From NCBI RefSeq assembly GCF_003610495.1, contig NZ_RAPK01000006.1, positions 623,451-687,450 on the forward strand: a DNA stretch of 64,000 nucleotides, read 5' to 3'. The first letter of the stretch is position 1; the number at the start of each line of letters is the position of its first letter. The DNA is from Sinobaca qinghaiensis (lineage in GTDB: Bacteria > Bacillota > Bacilli > Bacillales > Marinococcaceae). Positions 33,971-43,820 of this stretch are shown here, in pieces. Both the position numbers and the translations under genes were made by a program. The notes under the pieces are model-generated. The model was not told the origin of the DNA, ran no database searches, and was given only the letters and a program-made list of their open reading frames with translations.

Positions 33971-36127
33971 TTGAAAAAAACAGTATGGCAGATAGGGACA
34001 TCACTACTGGCGGTTTTTATTTTTCTTCCAATGGAAGCAGACGCAGAAGACAAAGAAATTTACATAGAATACGAAGATCACGTCCAGGAAGAATCAATAG
34101 GGCTTCAATCTGTAGACAAGCAGAGGGTGGAAACAATAAGTGTTCCGGAAGAAGACTATGAAGAAACTCTGGAAGAACTGGAAAACAATGAAGAAATAAA
34201 ATTTGTAGAAGAAGAAATTTACTACGAGTACACAACAATGCCAAACGATCCTTTTATGTCCAGGCAGAAAATTAATTTTGAAAAAATAGGTGGTTACGGC
34301 GCCTGGAACAACTACACGCCAAAGTATACTCCTACGATAGCTGTTCTTGATTCGGGACTGCAGACTGCTCATTCGGATATCGGCAAAGCAGTAGTAAAGC
34401 CTTTCAATGTAGTAAACCAGACAACGAACGTGAAGGATTTAGTCGGGCACGGAACTCATGTAGCAGGCACGGCAGGTGCGGTTACAAATAATGGTATCGG
34501 TGTTGCTTCATTAGTGAAAAATGCAAAAATCATGCCGGTAAAAGTAGGTGAAGCTACAGAGATTACAAACATGAATATTGCCAGAGGCATTCACTACGCC
34601 ATCGATAATAAAGCAGATATTATCAATCTGAGTCTTGGAGGACCAACTTCTTCCACTGTAGTACAGGAGGCTGTGAATAGAGCAAACCTTGAAGGAATTC
34701 TGGTAGTCGCAGCAGCAGGCAATAATAGTTCATCCAATAAATTTTATCCGGCTGCCAGCAATGGCGTACTTTCTGTTTCAGCCGTTGACGATAAAACAAA
34801 TAATATTGCCGGTTATTCCAATTACGGCTCCTGGGTTGACGTTTCTGCACCAGGAACGAATATCTGGAGCATTTGTACAAAAGGCTCACTGTATCCGTTT
34901 ACCAATTGCAGCCAGTCTAATCCGTATATTCCATCCAGTGGAACAAGCATGGCGGCTCCAATGGTTTCATCAATGGCAGGGATGCTGAAAGCTCAGGATC
35001 AAAAGCTTACCAACCATCAATTAAGCTATTTGATAGAAAGCGCGGCCAGCACGAAAGTGGGAGACAATAAAAAAACCAAATACGGGCTGACGAATGCCGA
35101 AACCGCTCAAACCCTATATAAAGAAGAAAACAGGCTGTATGGTGCGTCTTCCATAAAAACCTCCAATGAAATTGCCTTAAAAGGCTGGAGTGACATTAAA
35201 GAAACTACTCTTTCCAAAGCATCCGGTGAGGAAGAGGAGGCGCCGGTAAAAGGTCGATTTGTCATTATGGCAAATAATCAGTCCTTTGCAGACAGCCTGG
35301 CAGCAAGCGGGCTTTCCAATAGAATTGACGCGCCTCTGCTTCTTACATCTCCAACGCGTCTGGATGCTACTACTGTAAATACAATGAAGAAACTAAACGT
35401 AACAAACGTCATTCTTCTCGGAGGGTTCAACGCTGTATCATCAAAAGTGGAAGAATCCATTCAAGCCAGCGGTTTTGAAACGATGCGCCTCCGTGGAAGC
35501 AATCGTTATGAAACGGCTTCAGTTGTTAATGACTATGTCGCTGTTCCGGGAGGGGAAGTCGTCGTAGCTTCCGGAGAAAACTTTCCTGACGCACTGGCAG
35601 TATCGAGCTATGCTGCCAAAAAAGGGCTGCCGATAGTTTTTGTTCAAAAGAACGCCCTTCCGGAAGCAAGCCGGGCATTCATGGAGAAATACAATTTTAG
35701 TAAGGCATACGTAATTGGCGGAACCAATGCTGTTTCTGAAGAAGTGGCAGCGGATCTTCCAGAGCCGGTGAGAATTTCCGGCAGCAACCGTTACGAAACT
35801 TCTATTAAAGTAAACGAATATTTTAAAGGGACGCTTTCTTCAGATCACCTTCTTGTAGCTACTGGAGCTAATTTTCCAGACGCTTTAGCAGGTGGGGTAA
35901 TGGGAGCAAAAACGAATACTCCAATGATATTTGTTGAAAAAAATAAAGTGCCGGACGTTTCCTCGACATTTATTGCAAATCAGAGTAACTTTCAATCTTT
36001 TACCGTACTTGGTGGAACGGCTGCGGTCAGTTCCCATACAAAGTGGGAAATAGATAATCGGATTTATAACAGTTATTACCAGGATAGATATGGAACAGGC
36101 AGTGGAACGCAGGCAGTAAAAAATTAA
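33971..36127 (+). CDS. Subtilisin-like serine protease with C-terminal CWB2 repeats
   Basis: 718-aa secreted S8 peptidase fixed to the wall. Signal peptide (1-25), inhibitor-like propeptide (about 28-90), catalytic domain (about 100-385) with Asp127 (AVLDSGL), His160 (GHGTHVAG), oxyanion Asn251 (AAAGNN) and Ser326 (GTSMAAP), then three CWB2 repeats (about 400-705; LRGSNRYETA and RISGSNRYETS). Start is a TTG with AAGGGTGG upstream. The next CWB2 gene starts 15 bp downstream, so the two are co-transcribed. It may process surface proteins or autolysins, including its neighbours (inference). Combining S8 with triple CWB2 is uncommon in Bacillus. Confidence 0.92.
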   Translation: MKKTVWQIGTSLLAVFIFLPMEADAEDKEIYIEYEDHVQEESIGLQSVDKQRVETISVPEEDYEETLEELENNEEIKFVEEEIYYEYTTMPNDPFMSRQKINFEKIGGYGAWNNYTPKYTPTIAVLDSGLQTAHSDIGKAVVKPFNVVNQTTNVKDLVGHGTHVAGTAGAVTNNGIGVASLVKNAKIMPVKVGEATEITNMNIARGIHYAIDNKADIINLSLGGPTSSTVVQEAVNRANLEGILVVAAAGNNSSSNKFYPAASNGVLSVSAVDDKTNNIAGYSNYGSWVDVSAPGTNIWSICTKGSLYPFTNCSQSNPYIPSSGTSMAAPMVSSMAGMLKAQDQKLTNHQLSYLIESAASTKVGDNKKTKYGLTNAETAQTLYKEENRLYGASSIKTSNEIALKGWSDIKETTLSKASGEEEEAPVKGRFVIMANNQSFADSLAASGLSNRIDAPLLLTSPTRLDATTVNTMKKLNVTNVILLGGFNAVSSKVEESIQASGFETMRLRGSNRYETASVVNDYVAVPGGEVVVASGENFPDALAVSSYAAKKGLPIVFVQKNALPEASRAFMEKYNFSKAYVIGGTNAVSEEVAADLPEPVRISGSNRYETSIKVNEYFKGTLSSDHLLVATGANFPDALAGGVMGAKTNTPMIFVEKNKVPDVSSTFIANQSNFQSFTVLGGTAAVSSHTKWEIDNRIYNSYYQDRYGTGSGTQAVKN

Positions 36128-36142
36128 AGGGGGATATTCAAA

Positions 36143-38404
36143 TTGAAAAAGGGAATAAAGTGGACAGCCGCATGTGCTTCTCTCGCAGCTTTTCTTCAGT
36201 TCTTACCGGCAGCGGCTCAGGCAGATACTATAATGGAAGAAATAAAGGTAGAAAAAGACAGCTCCGAAAGTATGGATAAAGGAGAAGAAATGAAGCTGCA
36301 AGTACGTAATTCTTCGAACAATGGAACGGTGGAAGTAAACGGAGAAGAGATTCAAACAATAGAAAACGGCTACGTGGAGAAGGTTATTTATACAAACAAT
36401 CAAGAAGCCGCTTTTATAACCGTACTCTCGCGTTATCAGGGAAATGGTAATATTATGAATGTAGATATTTATAAGTGGAATGAAAAGAAATTGAACACGG
36501 TTTATGAAGAAGAAGATATTATGAGCGGCTCTGTAACGGTGGAGGACGATTCGATTGTGATCGGCAGGCCTGACCTGGAGACGGCAGAAAGCCAGGCCGT
36601 ACCTGAAAAAGTAGAGACTAACACTATTTCTTTTACTGAAGGTGAAGTGAATGAGTCCGGATTTAAGGAAATGAGCCTGGAAAGCTTTAATCAATCATAC
36701 GCGGAGGAGTCCGGGGAGATGAATACACTGGCCAATTACGATAATCCGTCGTTTACGGAAATCAATGAATTGTTGACGCGAAAAGCCAACCAGCACGGCA
36801 TTCCGCCTGAACTCCTAAAGGCTATTGCCTGGCAGGAAAGCACCTGGAGACAATATGTAAACGGAGATCCGCTTATTGGTTTTGACGGGAAAGGTATTGG
36901 CATTATGCAGGTTACACCGGGATATACAGGGCTGCCGGAAGACGGAACTCCTGAGTTTGAGCAGAGACTTAAAACGGATATCGAATACAATATCGATAAA
37001 GGGATCGAAATACTTCTGCAAAAATGGAACTGGACCGGTAAAATCATTCCTCAAGTGAATGATGGATCTAAAGAAGTAGTAGATAACTGGTATTTTGCAT
37101 TAATCGCCTATAATGGAATTTCCAAAATAAATGATCCAAGAGAAAGATCGAATACGTACCAGGCGAAAATATTCGAACATATGAATGGAAATATGGGCAG
37201 CCTGGGGTTAAAACCATTCCCGGAAAATACGCTGAACATAAAATATACAAACCCAAAAAGCCCGAACTTGATGATTTTTACCGATAAAATGAAATACCAA
37301 ACAACAGCACCCTATACGCGCTCAAAAGAAAATTATAAAAAAGATGATGTTGTTGCGCCTAGAGCGTCAGTGAACATGAGAAATGCTCCGGGCGGAGCTG
37401 TAACCGGGAAATTAGATGCAGGGCAGCTTGCAGTTATTTCGGGGCCGATTACTTATCAGGAAAACAGGCTGGTTCATCACGGCTGGTACCAGGTGAAAAA
37501 TGCTTCCGGAGAAACGGGCTATGTTCCTGCGAGCTATCTTTCCCTGCAGCGTCTTTCCGGGCCGACAAGATATGATACGGCTGTAGAAATTTCAAAAAAT
37601 GGCTGGATGCAGGCGGAAACAGTTGTTATTGCAACGGGAGAAGACTTTCCTGATGCACTTTCCGGAACGCCGCTTGCCCATAAGTTAAATGCTCCTATTC
37701 TTCTCAGCAGTGCAAATGAACTTCCAGCCCGTACAGAAGCAGAAATTAACCGTCTTAATGCAAAAAATATAGTAATTCTGGGTGGAACACAGGCTATTTC
37801 AAAAGAAGTAGAGAATAAGCTTAGAAGTACGGGACGATCAGTGGAAAGAATTTCAGGAGCGACCCGTTACGCGACAGCAGGCTTAATCGCTGATAGAGTC
37901 GGCGGTTCGGGCGAGTACATCCTCGCAAACGGAAACTCGTATCCTGATGCCTTATCTATTGCGCCTCATGCTGCACGTGAAGGCATCCCGATTCTGCTGA
38001 CAAGAGAAACCTCGGTGCCGTCAGAAACGGCGTCCAAACTGCGTAACAGCAAAAACATTACAGTAGTCGGAGGGACGAGTATGGTGAGCGGTAAAGTCTT
38101 TAACTCGCTCTCCAACCCAAAACGCATCAGCGGATCGACAAGGTATGGTACCGCTGCTGCAGTTATCAACGAACTAAACAGCCCTAAAGAAGCAGGCTTA
38201 ATAGTCAGCGGGGAGAATTTCCCTGATGCGCTCACAGGATCTGTGCTGGCTGCCAAACAAAACGGAGCACTTCTTTTGACGAGATCCGGCAGCATCCCAT
38301 CAGAAACGTCTTCCTTAACGAACGACAGTTCTTTTCAAACGATCAAAGCGCTTGGTGGAACAAGTGCGGTAAGCACAAACACAGTTGTGAATTTTACAAG
38401 ATAA
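36143..38404 (+). CDS. Lytic-transglycosylase-like protein with SH3 and CWB2 repeats
   Basis: 753-aa exported protein. Signal peptide (1-27), an acidic N-terminal domain of unknown type (30-195), a lysozyme-like/SLT domain (about 200-345) with the probable catalytic Glu232 in AIAWQESTW, GIGIMQVTPG and ALIAYNG, an SH3-like domain (about 405-470; VNMRNAPGG, GETGYVPASYL), then three CWB2 repeats (RLSGPTRYDTA, RISGATRYATA, RISGSTRYGTA). Start is a TTG after AAAGGGGGAT. It should cleave the glycan backbone of peptidoglycan, complementing the amidase (glycosidic versus amide bond). Ends in a strong terminator. Confidence 0.9.
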   Translation: MKKGIKWTAACASLAAFLQFLPAAAQADTIMEEIKVEKDSSESMDKGEEMKLQVRNSSNNGTVEVNGEEIQTIENGYVEKVIYTNNQEAAFITVLSRYQGNGNIMNVDIYKWNEKKLNTVYEEEDIMSGSVTVEDDSIVIGRPDLETAESQAVPEKVETNTISFTEGEVNESGFKEMSLESFNQSYAEESGEMNTLANYDNPSFTEINELLTRKANQHGIPPELLKAIAWQESTWRQYVNGDPLIGFDGKGIGIMQVTPGYTGLPEDGTPEFEQRLKTDIEYNIDKGIEILLQKWNWTGKIIPQVNDGSKEVVDNWYFALIAYNGISKINDPRERSNTYQAKIFEHMNGNMGSLGLKPFPENTLNIKYTNPKSPNLMIFTDKMKYQTTAPYTRSKENYKKDDVVAPRASVNMRNAPGGAVTGKLDAGQLAVISGPITYQENRLVHHGWYQVKNASGETGYVPASYLSLQRLSGPTRYDTAVEISKNGWMQAETVVIATGEDFPDALSGTPLAHKLNAPILLSSANELPARTEAEINRLNAKNIVILGGTQAISKEVENKLRSTGRSVERISGATRYATAGLIADRVGGSGEYILANGNSYPDALSIAPHAAREGIPILLTRETSVPSETASKLRNSKNITVVGGTSMVSGKVFNSLSNPKRISGSTRYGTAAAVINELNSPKEAGLIVSGENFPDALTGSVLAAKQNGALLLTRSGSIPSETSSLTNDSSFQTIKALGGTSAVSTNTVVNFTR

Positions 38405-38413
38405 CCCAAATAC

Positions 38414-38457
38414 ACTGCTCTTTATGGTAAATTAATAACATAAAGAGCAGTTTTTTT
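38414..38457 (+). terminator. Terminator of the protease-transglycosylase operon
   Basis: ACTGCTCTTTATG and CATAAAGAGCAGT form a 13-bp perfect stem followed by seven T, ending directly before an ATG at 38458. Confidence 0.92.
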
Positions 38458-38487
38458 ATGAACAGCTGCGCAGAAATGAGTGAAAAA

Positions 38488-39579
38488 ATGAGAATTTTAA
38501 TAATAAGCAATATGTATCCTTCGCAGGAATACCCTACTTTCGGTATTTTTGTAAAAAATCAAGCGAAGGAGCTATCCGGATTAGGTCATACAGTTGATGT
38601 TATTTCAAATAACAATCCAAAAATGGGAAAAAAAGAACTGCTGAAAAAATACAGCACATGGATGCTGCAGTTTGTCCGGCCGTATGTAAAGAAGAGCGGC
38701 AGCTATGATGTTATTCATGCTCACTACGCTTTTCCGTCAGGAGCGATCGCCAGATTAATGGCAAAAAGGCTTAACATTCCCTATGTGGTAACCTGCCATG
38801 GCGGCGACTTAAATAAAATGGCAAATATTAATTCGTTCTTAAAAAACCAGACAAAAAAAGTGCTGGAGGACGCTTCTAAGGTCATTGTAGTCGGCGAAGA
38901 TTTAAAAGACAAAGTCCTTAATGAATATCAGATTCCCGAAGAGAAAACAGCTCTTTACAGCATGGGCGTAGATTTGGATACCTTTTATCCTGTTCCTAAA
39001 CACGAAGCCGCCGCCAAAGTGGATTTTAATAAAGATCAAAAGCATCTGCTCTACGTGGGGAATTTAATTGAGGAAAAAGGGGTAATGGATCTTATAAAGG
39101 CTTTTCGTCTCATCCATGAAAAAAACGACAGAACAGTTCTTCATCTGGTAGGGCAGCACAAGCAGGATTTCTACCTGGAACGGCTGAAAAAAGAAGTTTC
39201 ATCAAATCATCTAACACACGCCGTGCATTTTCATGGTCCAAAACCGTACCAGGAGCTTAAAAACTGGATGTCAGCCGCTGACGTATTTATTCTGCCCTCG
39301 CACATTGAAGGGTTCGGATTGGTAGCTGTAGAAGCTATGGCATGTGAAGCGCCGGTAGTCGGGACAAGAACCGGGGGACTTTACTACCTGCTCAAAGATG
39401 GTGCCGGTCTGCTGGTATCACCGAAAGAACCGGGGGAACTGGCAGAGGCCGTCCATTCTATTTTAGACGATGAATTATTAAAAGAAAAAGTTATTAAAAA
39501 AGGACTGCTGAAAGCAAAAGAAAATAACTCGAAGGAGATCGCCAAAGAAATTATTGAGATTTACAGAAACAATAAGTAA
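38488..39579 (+). CDS. Glycosyltransferase family 4
   Basis: 363-aa GT-B retaining glycosyltransferase. The N-terminus MRILIISNMYPSQEYPTFGIFVKNQAKEL and HAHYAFPSG are typical of GT4. The donor-binding half has LYVGNLIEEKG and the EX7E motif in HIEGFGLVAVEAMACEAPVVGT. It transfers a sugar from a nucleotide donor to a lipid-linked acceptor at the inner membrane face. Two earlier in-frame ATGs exist, but the first abuts the terminator T-run; I chose the codon matching the family start, although its ribosome site is weak. First gene of the polymer locus on this strand. Confidence 0.88.
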   Translation: MRILIISNMYPSQEYPTFGIFVKNQAKELSGLGHTVDVISNNNPKMGKKELLKKYSTWMLQFVRPYVKKSGSYDVIHAHYAFPSGAIARLMAKRLNIPYVVTCHGGDLNKMANINSFLKNQTKKVLEDASKVIVVGEDLKDKVLNEYQIPEEKTALYSMGVDLDTFYPVPKHEAAAKVDFNKDQKHLLYVGNLIEEKGVMDLIKAFRLIHEKNDRTVLHLVGQHKQDFYLERLKKEVSSNHLTHAVHFHGPKPYQELKNWMSAADVFILPSHIEGFGLVAVEAMACEAPVVGTRTGGLYYLLKDGAGLLVSPKEPGELAEAVHSILDDELLKEKVIKKGLLKAKENNSKEIAKEIIEIYRNNK

Positions 39580-39748
39580 GTTTTTTGTAACTAAAAATGT
39601 CATTTGCCGTCTAACATAATGGTTCTTAAAGAAAAAATATAATGCAGGAAAGTGCTCTTAACAGCTTTATGCCTATGTTACAATAGATCCATGTGAAAAA
39701 AATCAGCTTCAAATAACTTAAAAATGTATTCAAATGAGGAGGATCTTA

Positions 39749-40807
39749 ATGATCACTGCCATTGCACTGATTAGCTGCTTCATGATTTCATTGCTTTTAA
39801 CACCGGTAGTGAAAAAAGTTGCCTTCCGCATCGGAGCGACAGATAGTCCTAACCTGAGAAAAGTTCACAACAAATCAATGGCTAGACTTGGCGGCATAGC
39901 AATATACGCAGCTTTCTTAATCGGTCTTTTGATTTTGCAGCCGGAGAGTGCCTATCTTCCTTATATTTTAGCGGCAGGCGCTATTATCATTGTTACCGGC
40001 GTGCTGGATGACATTACCGAACTGTCGGCCAAATATAAGCTGCTGGGACAGATAGCTGCTGCAGGAATTGTTATTGCCGGCGGCGTCCAGATTGATTTTA
40101 TCAACCTGCCTTTTGGAAGCTCCCTGCAGCTTGGGTGGCTGAGTATTCCTATCACTCTCTTATGGATTGTTGGTATTACCAATGCTATTAATTTAATAGA
40201 CGGTCTTGATGGCTTGGCAGCAGGAGTATCTTCTATCGTATTGGCAACCATATCTATCCTCGCTATTATTCAGGGAGACATTTTCATCGTAGCTCTGGGT
40301 ATTGCCCTTTTAGGAGGAACGCTGGGCTTTCTAGTGCATAATTTTAACCCGGCTAAAATCTTCATGGGAGATACAGGGGCCTTGTTTTTAGGGTTTATGA
40401 TCGCCGTTATTTCTCTGTTAGGATTCAAAAACGTAACTATTTTCTCGCTGGTCGTACCGGTCATTATTCTGGCGGTGCCGATCTCTGATACGTTCTTTGC
40501 AATTATCAGACGGATTGTGCACAGACAGCCTTTGTCTGCCCCGGATAAATCGCATTTACACCACTGTTTGTTAAACCTGGGATATTCCCACAAACAGACG
40601 GTCTTAATTATCTATGCCATTAGTGCGATGTTTGGGCTGGCAGCTGTGATATTTACGTTATCCACACTCTGGGTTTCTTTAGTGCTTATTTCACTATTGG
40701 TAATTGCAGTGGAGATTTTAGTGGAGCAGGTAGGGCTGGTTAGTAAACAGTATCGTCCTGTTCTTAATCTGGTCGATAAAATTTATAATTTCCCAAGAAG
40801 GCTTTGA
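39749..40807 (+). CDS. tagO: MraY/WecA-family phospho-sugar transferase (TagO-like)
   Basis: 352-aa polytopic membrane enzyme with about 10-11 spans. It transfers a sugar-1-phosphate (GlcNAc-1-P in TagO/WecA) to undecaprenyl phosphate, the first step of wall teichoic acid and many envelope glycans. Motifs: RKVHNKSMARLGG, DDITELSAKYK, NLIDGLDGLAAG, NPAKIFMGDTGALFLG and the cytosolic HLHHCLL. The ATG at 39749 lies 6 nt after AGGAGG. In B. subtilis tagO also lies near degSU, which supports the name. A terminator follows. Confidence 0.92.
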   Translation: MITAIALISCFMISLLLTPVVKKVAFRIGATDSPNLRKVHNKSMARLGGIAIYAAFLIGLLILQPESAYLPYILAAGAIIIVTGVLDDITELSAKYKLLGQIAAAGIVIAGGVQIDFINLPFGSSLQLGWLSIPITLLWIVGITNAINLIDGLDGLAAGVSSIVLATISILAIIQGDIFIVALGIALLGGTLGFLVHNFNPAKIFMGDTGALFLGFMIAVISLLGFKNVTIFSLVVPVIILAVPISDTFFAIIRRIVHRQPLSAPDKSHLHHCLLNLGYSHKQTVLIIYAISAMFGLAAVIFTLSTLWVSLVLISLLVIAVEILVEQVGLVSKQYRPVLNLVDKIYNFPRRL

Positions 40808-40816
40808 ATAAAAACG

Positions 40817-40851
40817 GTGTTTTGCAGAGTACAAATGCAGAACACTTTTTT
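40817..40851 (+). terminator. Terminator of tagO
   Basis: GTGTT-T-TGCA and TGCA-G-AACAC pair around a 9-base loop with one mismatch; a T-run follows. Confidence 0.75.
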
Positions 40852-40894
40852 ATTATTTATAATTAATGGAAAAAGAGTTTATACGTCATCAATA

Positions 40895-40925
40895 AAAAGC
40901 ATGCTCCACTCTGGGGCATGCTTTT
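40895..40925. terminator. Terminator of the acyltransferase gene (bidirectional shape)
   Basis: AAAAGCATGC and GCATGCTTTT form a 10-bp perfect stem with an 11-base loop, just after the minus-strand acyltransferase stop. Confidence 0.85.
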
Positions 40926-40932
40926 CTTGTCG

Positions 40933-42003
40933 TCATTGTTTTTGTTTAGGCACGGTGATAATATACTGGCTGTAAGGAAGTTTATTTATCAGCAGGACGA
41001 GAGCTATACTGCCGGCAAGCACCAATGCGTAAGAAAAAGGCAGCCAAACGGCGTTAGTATATAATCCGCTCAGGTAATCATTGCTGACGAATAATACAAA
41101 AGGATGAATCAAGTATATACCAAGAGATAGATTCCCTAAAGAGATAACAGCATGCTGCAGCCGGGGAAGTCTGGAGCAGAATAAATACAACGAAGCGCCG
41201 GCTAAAAACAGCATGGGAATATTAAAAAAATTACTTTCTCTATTGGATCCTACAAAACCCTGTACAGCATATTCTAGCGCTCCAAAAATAAAAATGAGAA
41301 GGCCGATTGAAAGGGAAGTTCTTCTGTATTGAGCCACCCATTTCATAATAGGTCCCCAAAAATAGCTCAACATGCCTCCGATCATAAAAAAGAATATCCA
41401 TCTGAATAAAAAGGATCTTTCAGAGATAATCATGTCCACATAGGAGTTTCCTATTTCCGGATGGTATCGGACGAGCAGGAAGTTAACTGCAAAGGCAAGG
41501 ATGAATAGAACGAGATAGCGGTTAAATGATTTTGCCGCCATAATAAGAAAAGGAAAAATGATATAAAACTGGAGTACCACCGACATAAAATAAAGGTGGT
41601 AATTCGTTTCGCCCCTTACAAAAATATACACGAAGTCTATGATTTCACCGGGAGTGCCAAGGTTTGGGAACGCTCGAAGCCCTGCAATATCTTTATAAAT
41701 TATGTAAAATACGCTCCAGAATAAAAATGGAAATAATACCTTTGTTATCCGGGAAGAAGCGAACCGGGAAAGAATAAAATCACGTTTCCGGTATTGATTA
41801 AAAAGAAGAAAGCCGCCAATGACCGCAAAAATAGGAGTGCCAAATCTTGTAATCTGGTTCCAAAAATATGTATAAGTCGTAAAATCGCCGCCGTTTGCCT
41901 GGGCAAATTGGGCGGATACATGAACCATAACTATCATTAAACAGGCGAGAGCACGAATGAAGTTAATTTCATAAAAAAAGCTTTTCTCCTGCGGACTGTT
42001 CAT
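40933..42003 (-). CDS. Acyltransferase family 3 membrane protein (OafA/YrhL-like)
   Basis: 356-aa integral membrane O-acyltransferase with about 10 spans. The N-terminal FYEINFIRALACLMIVMVHV contains the family R/H pair (RALA...VH), followed by ITRFGTPIFAVIGGFLLF. Such enzymes acetylate or succinylate sugars on the outer membrane face. It is transcribed divergently from the flippase gene but sits inside the polymer locus, so modification of that polymer is the likely role (inference). ATG start; the GGGGGATGG site lies rather far upstream. Confidence 0.85.
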   Translation of the reverse strand: MNSPQEKSFFYEINFIRALACLMIVMVHVSAQFAQANGGDFTTYTYFWNQITRFGTPIFAVIGGFLLFNQYRKRDFILSRFASSRITKVLFPFLFWSVFYIIYKDIAGLRAFPNLGTPGEIIDFVYIFVRGETNYHLYFMSVVLQFYIIFPFLIMAAKSFNRYLVLFILAFAVNFLLVRYHPEIGNSYVDMIISERSFLFRWIFFFMIGGMLSYFWGPIMKWVAQYRRTSLSIGLLIFIFGALEYAVQGFVGSNRESNFFNIPMLFLAGASLYLFCSRLPRLQHAVISLGNLSLGIYLIHPFVLFVSNDYLSGLYTNAVWLPFSYALVLAGSIALVLLINKLPYSQYIITVPKQKQ

Positions 42004-42210
42004 TGTTATACTTCCATCCCCCTTTTTCTATTAAATCGGGTACATACTATTTGAGTATAAGCGATCCGTTCGTAATTAGATATAAATGTATAAAAAGTCA
42101 GTAGGAATAGTCTACTGCTCTTTGAAAAAAACGGATTTAATCCGGGAAAGAAGGCATATTTAACGAACAAAAGGAAGTCCGTCACTTGGTAATTATGGTA
42201 GAATGAATAA

Positions 42211-42254
42211 GGAATTTATTTGAAAGCTGCAAAGGAATTTATTTGAAAGCTGCA
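42211..42254 (+). repeat. Tandem 21-bp direct repeat upstream of the flippase gene
   Basis: GGAATTTATTTGAAAGCTGCA occurs at 42211-42231 and again, identically, at 42234-42254, separated by AA (period 23). It lies about 50 bases before the flippase start and may be a duplicated regulatory site or a recent slippage event. Confidence 0.85.
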
Positions 42255-42301
42255 TGGGAAATAATTTGCATCTAATATAGTGAGCGAGAGAGGTTCTAAA
42301 G

Positions 42302-43810
42302 TTGAAAAGAAATTTAGGAATAGCCAGTCTATTGTTGATTGGAGTAACTTTTATACTAAAAGTTTCCGGTCTATTAAGAGATATGACTATTGCTTTTTAT
42401 TTTGGTGATTCTTATTTAGCAGACGCATATATTGCGGCCTTTATTATTCCAAACATGCTTTTTCTGTTTATGACCAACGGTATGAAGAATGCTCTGGTGC
42501 CCAGCTACGTAGATGCGGCGGAGCATAATAGAGGAAAAAAATATTTGAACCAGGTGCTTAAAGGTACAGCTGTTATCAGCCTTGCTCTTTCTTTATTGGG
42601 CGTCGTGCTTGCTCCTTTTATCGTACGAACATTGTACAGCGGATTTTCTGAGGAAGCCGTCCAGATTTCGACAGTAGTAACAATTATTTTATTTTCTTCT
42701 TTATTTTTTGTTGGTCTGAATTCTGTATTTGAGGCTTACTTTGATGCGGAAAAACGATTTTCTTTATCGATTTTTTCGCAGGTGATCGTTGTGCTTTCCA
42801 CCATTTTGGGAGCGGTATTATTAGCAGGGGAATTAAGCGTGTATTCACTGGCCTATGGATACCTGGCTGGTACCATTATCTCTCTGTTGTTTAAAATGCC
42901 TATTTTAAAAAGTGATAGAATTATAGAATGGAAAAGCAATATAGACTGGACAGAGGTAAAAAAGTTTTATGCGATTTTTATCCCGGTTGCTTTAACCGTT
43001 ATGGTTGGGCAGATTAACTTGACCGTTGATAATGTATTTGCCAGCCGGTTTTCAGAAGGGGCGGTTACGTATATTAATTACGCTAAAAACCTCGTTCATT
43101 TTCCGCAGCAGATATTCGGCATCGCCATAGCGACGGTTATTTTCCCAATGCTTGCAAAAGCGATGTCCAATCATAATAACAACTTATTTAAAAAAGGAGT
43201 TGAAGACGGGCTGAACGCTATGTATTTAATTGTTCTGCCTTCTATTATCGGCATGATGCTCCTAATGCCTAATATAGTAGAGCTTTTATACCAAAGAGGG
43301 GAGTTCGGCTCCGGGGCAGTATCCAATACAACTATGGTAGCTTATTATTACTTTGGTTCCGTGCTGTTCTTCAGCTTAAATAATGTAATAAACAAAGGCT
43401 TTTATACATTGAAAAAAGGCCATTTAATTTTGATCATCGGCGGTATTTCTGTTTTATTGAACATATTGTTTAATTATATTTTTACCTCTATTATTGGCTA
43501 TAATGGCATTCCTTTGGCCTCTTCCTTTGTAGGGTTATTTTACGCAGGTCTCTGCTATATTGTTTTCTCCCGGCTTATCGGTGGAATGCCACACCTTAAA
43601 ATAGCAGTGGAGTTTATCAAAATAACAGCAGCGGCAGCAGTTATGACAGGATCTATCCTTTTGATACAGCCTTTTATAACAGATTGGGCTAATATTTTTC
43701 AAATTGCCCTCGTGGGGGCGGCAGGAGCGTCCGTTTATGGAGTATCGCTGCTGCTGGTGAAAGCAAAATCAGTAAATATCGTTATAGAACGATTTAAAAA
43801 GAAAGAATAG
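42302..43810 (+). CDS. MurJ/Wzx-type lipid-linked glycan flippase
   Basis: 502-aa MOP/MVF-superfamily transporter with about 14 spans. The N-terminal FILKVSGLLRDMTIAFYFGDSYLADAYIAAFIIPNMLF and the central INLTVDNVFASRFSEGAVTYINYAKNLVHFPQQIFGIAIATVIFPMLAK are characteristic of MurJ-like proteins. In this setting it more likely flips the polymer repeat unit than lipid II (inference). TTG start with GAGAGG 8 nt upstream. It heads a tight run of genes (43821, 44756, 46120, 46629, 47127). Confidence 0.88.
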   Translation: MKRNLGIASLLLIGVTFILKVSGLLRDMTIAFYFGDSYLADAYIAAFIIPNMLFLFMTNGMKNALVPSYVDAAEHNRGKKYLNQVLKGTAVISLALSLLGVVLAPFIVRTLYSGFSEEAVQISTVVTIILFSSLFFVGLNSVFEAYFDAEKRFSLSIFSQVIVVLSTILGAVLLAGELSVYSLAYGYLAGTIISLLFKMPILKSDRIIEWKSNIDWTEVKKFYAIFIPVALTVMVGQINLTVDNVFASRFSEGAVTYINYAKNLVHFPQQIFGIAIATVIFPMLAKAMSNHNNNLFKKGVEDGLNAMYLIVLPSIIGMMLLMPNIVELLYQRGEFGSGAVSNTTMVAYYYFGSVLFFSLNNVINKGFYTLKKGHLILIIGGISVLLNILFNYIFTSIIGYNGIPLASSFVGLFYAGLCYIVFSRLIGGMPHLKIAVEFIKITAAAAVMTGSILLIQPFITDWANIFQIALVGAAGASVYGVSLLLVKAKSVNIVIERFKKKE

Positions 43811-43820
43811 GTGAACCAGC

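Noticed and set aside
38458-38487. Earlier start for the GT4 glycosyltransferase
   Set aside because: The ATG at 38458 directly follows the terminator T-run and has no ribosome site; the conserved family N-terminus begins at 38488.
40895-40925. Palindrome AAAAGCATGC...GCATGCTTTT as a regulator site
   Set aside because: Position just after the acyltransferase stop and the flanking T/A runs fit a terminator.
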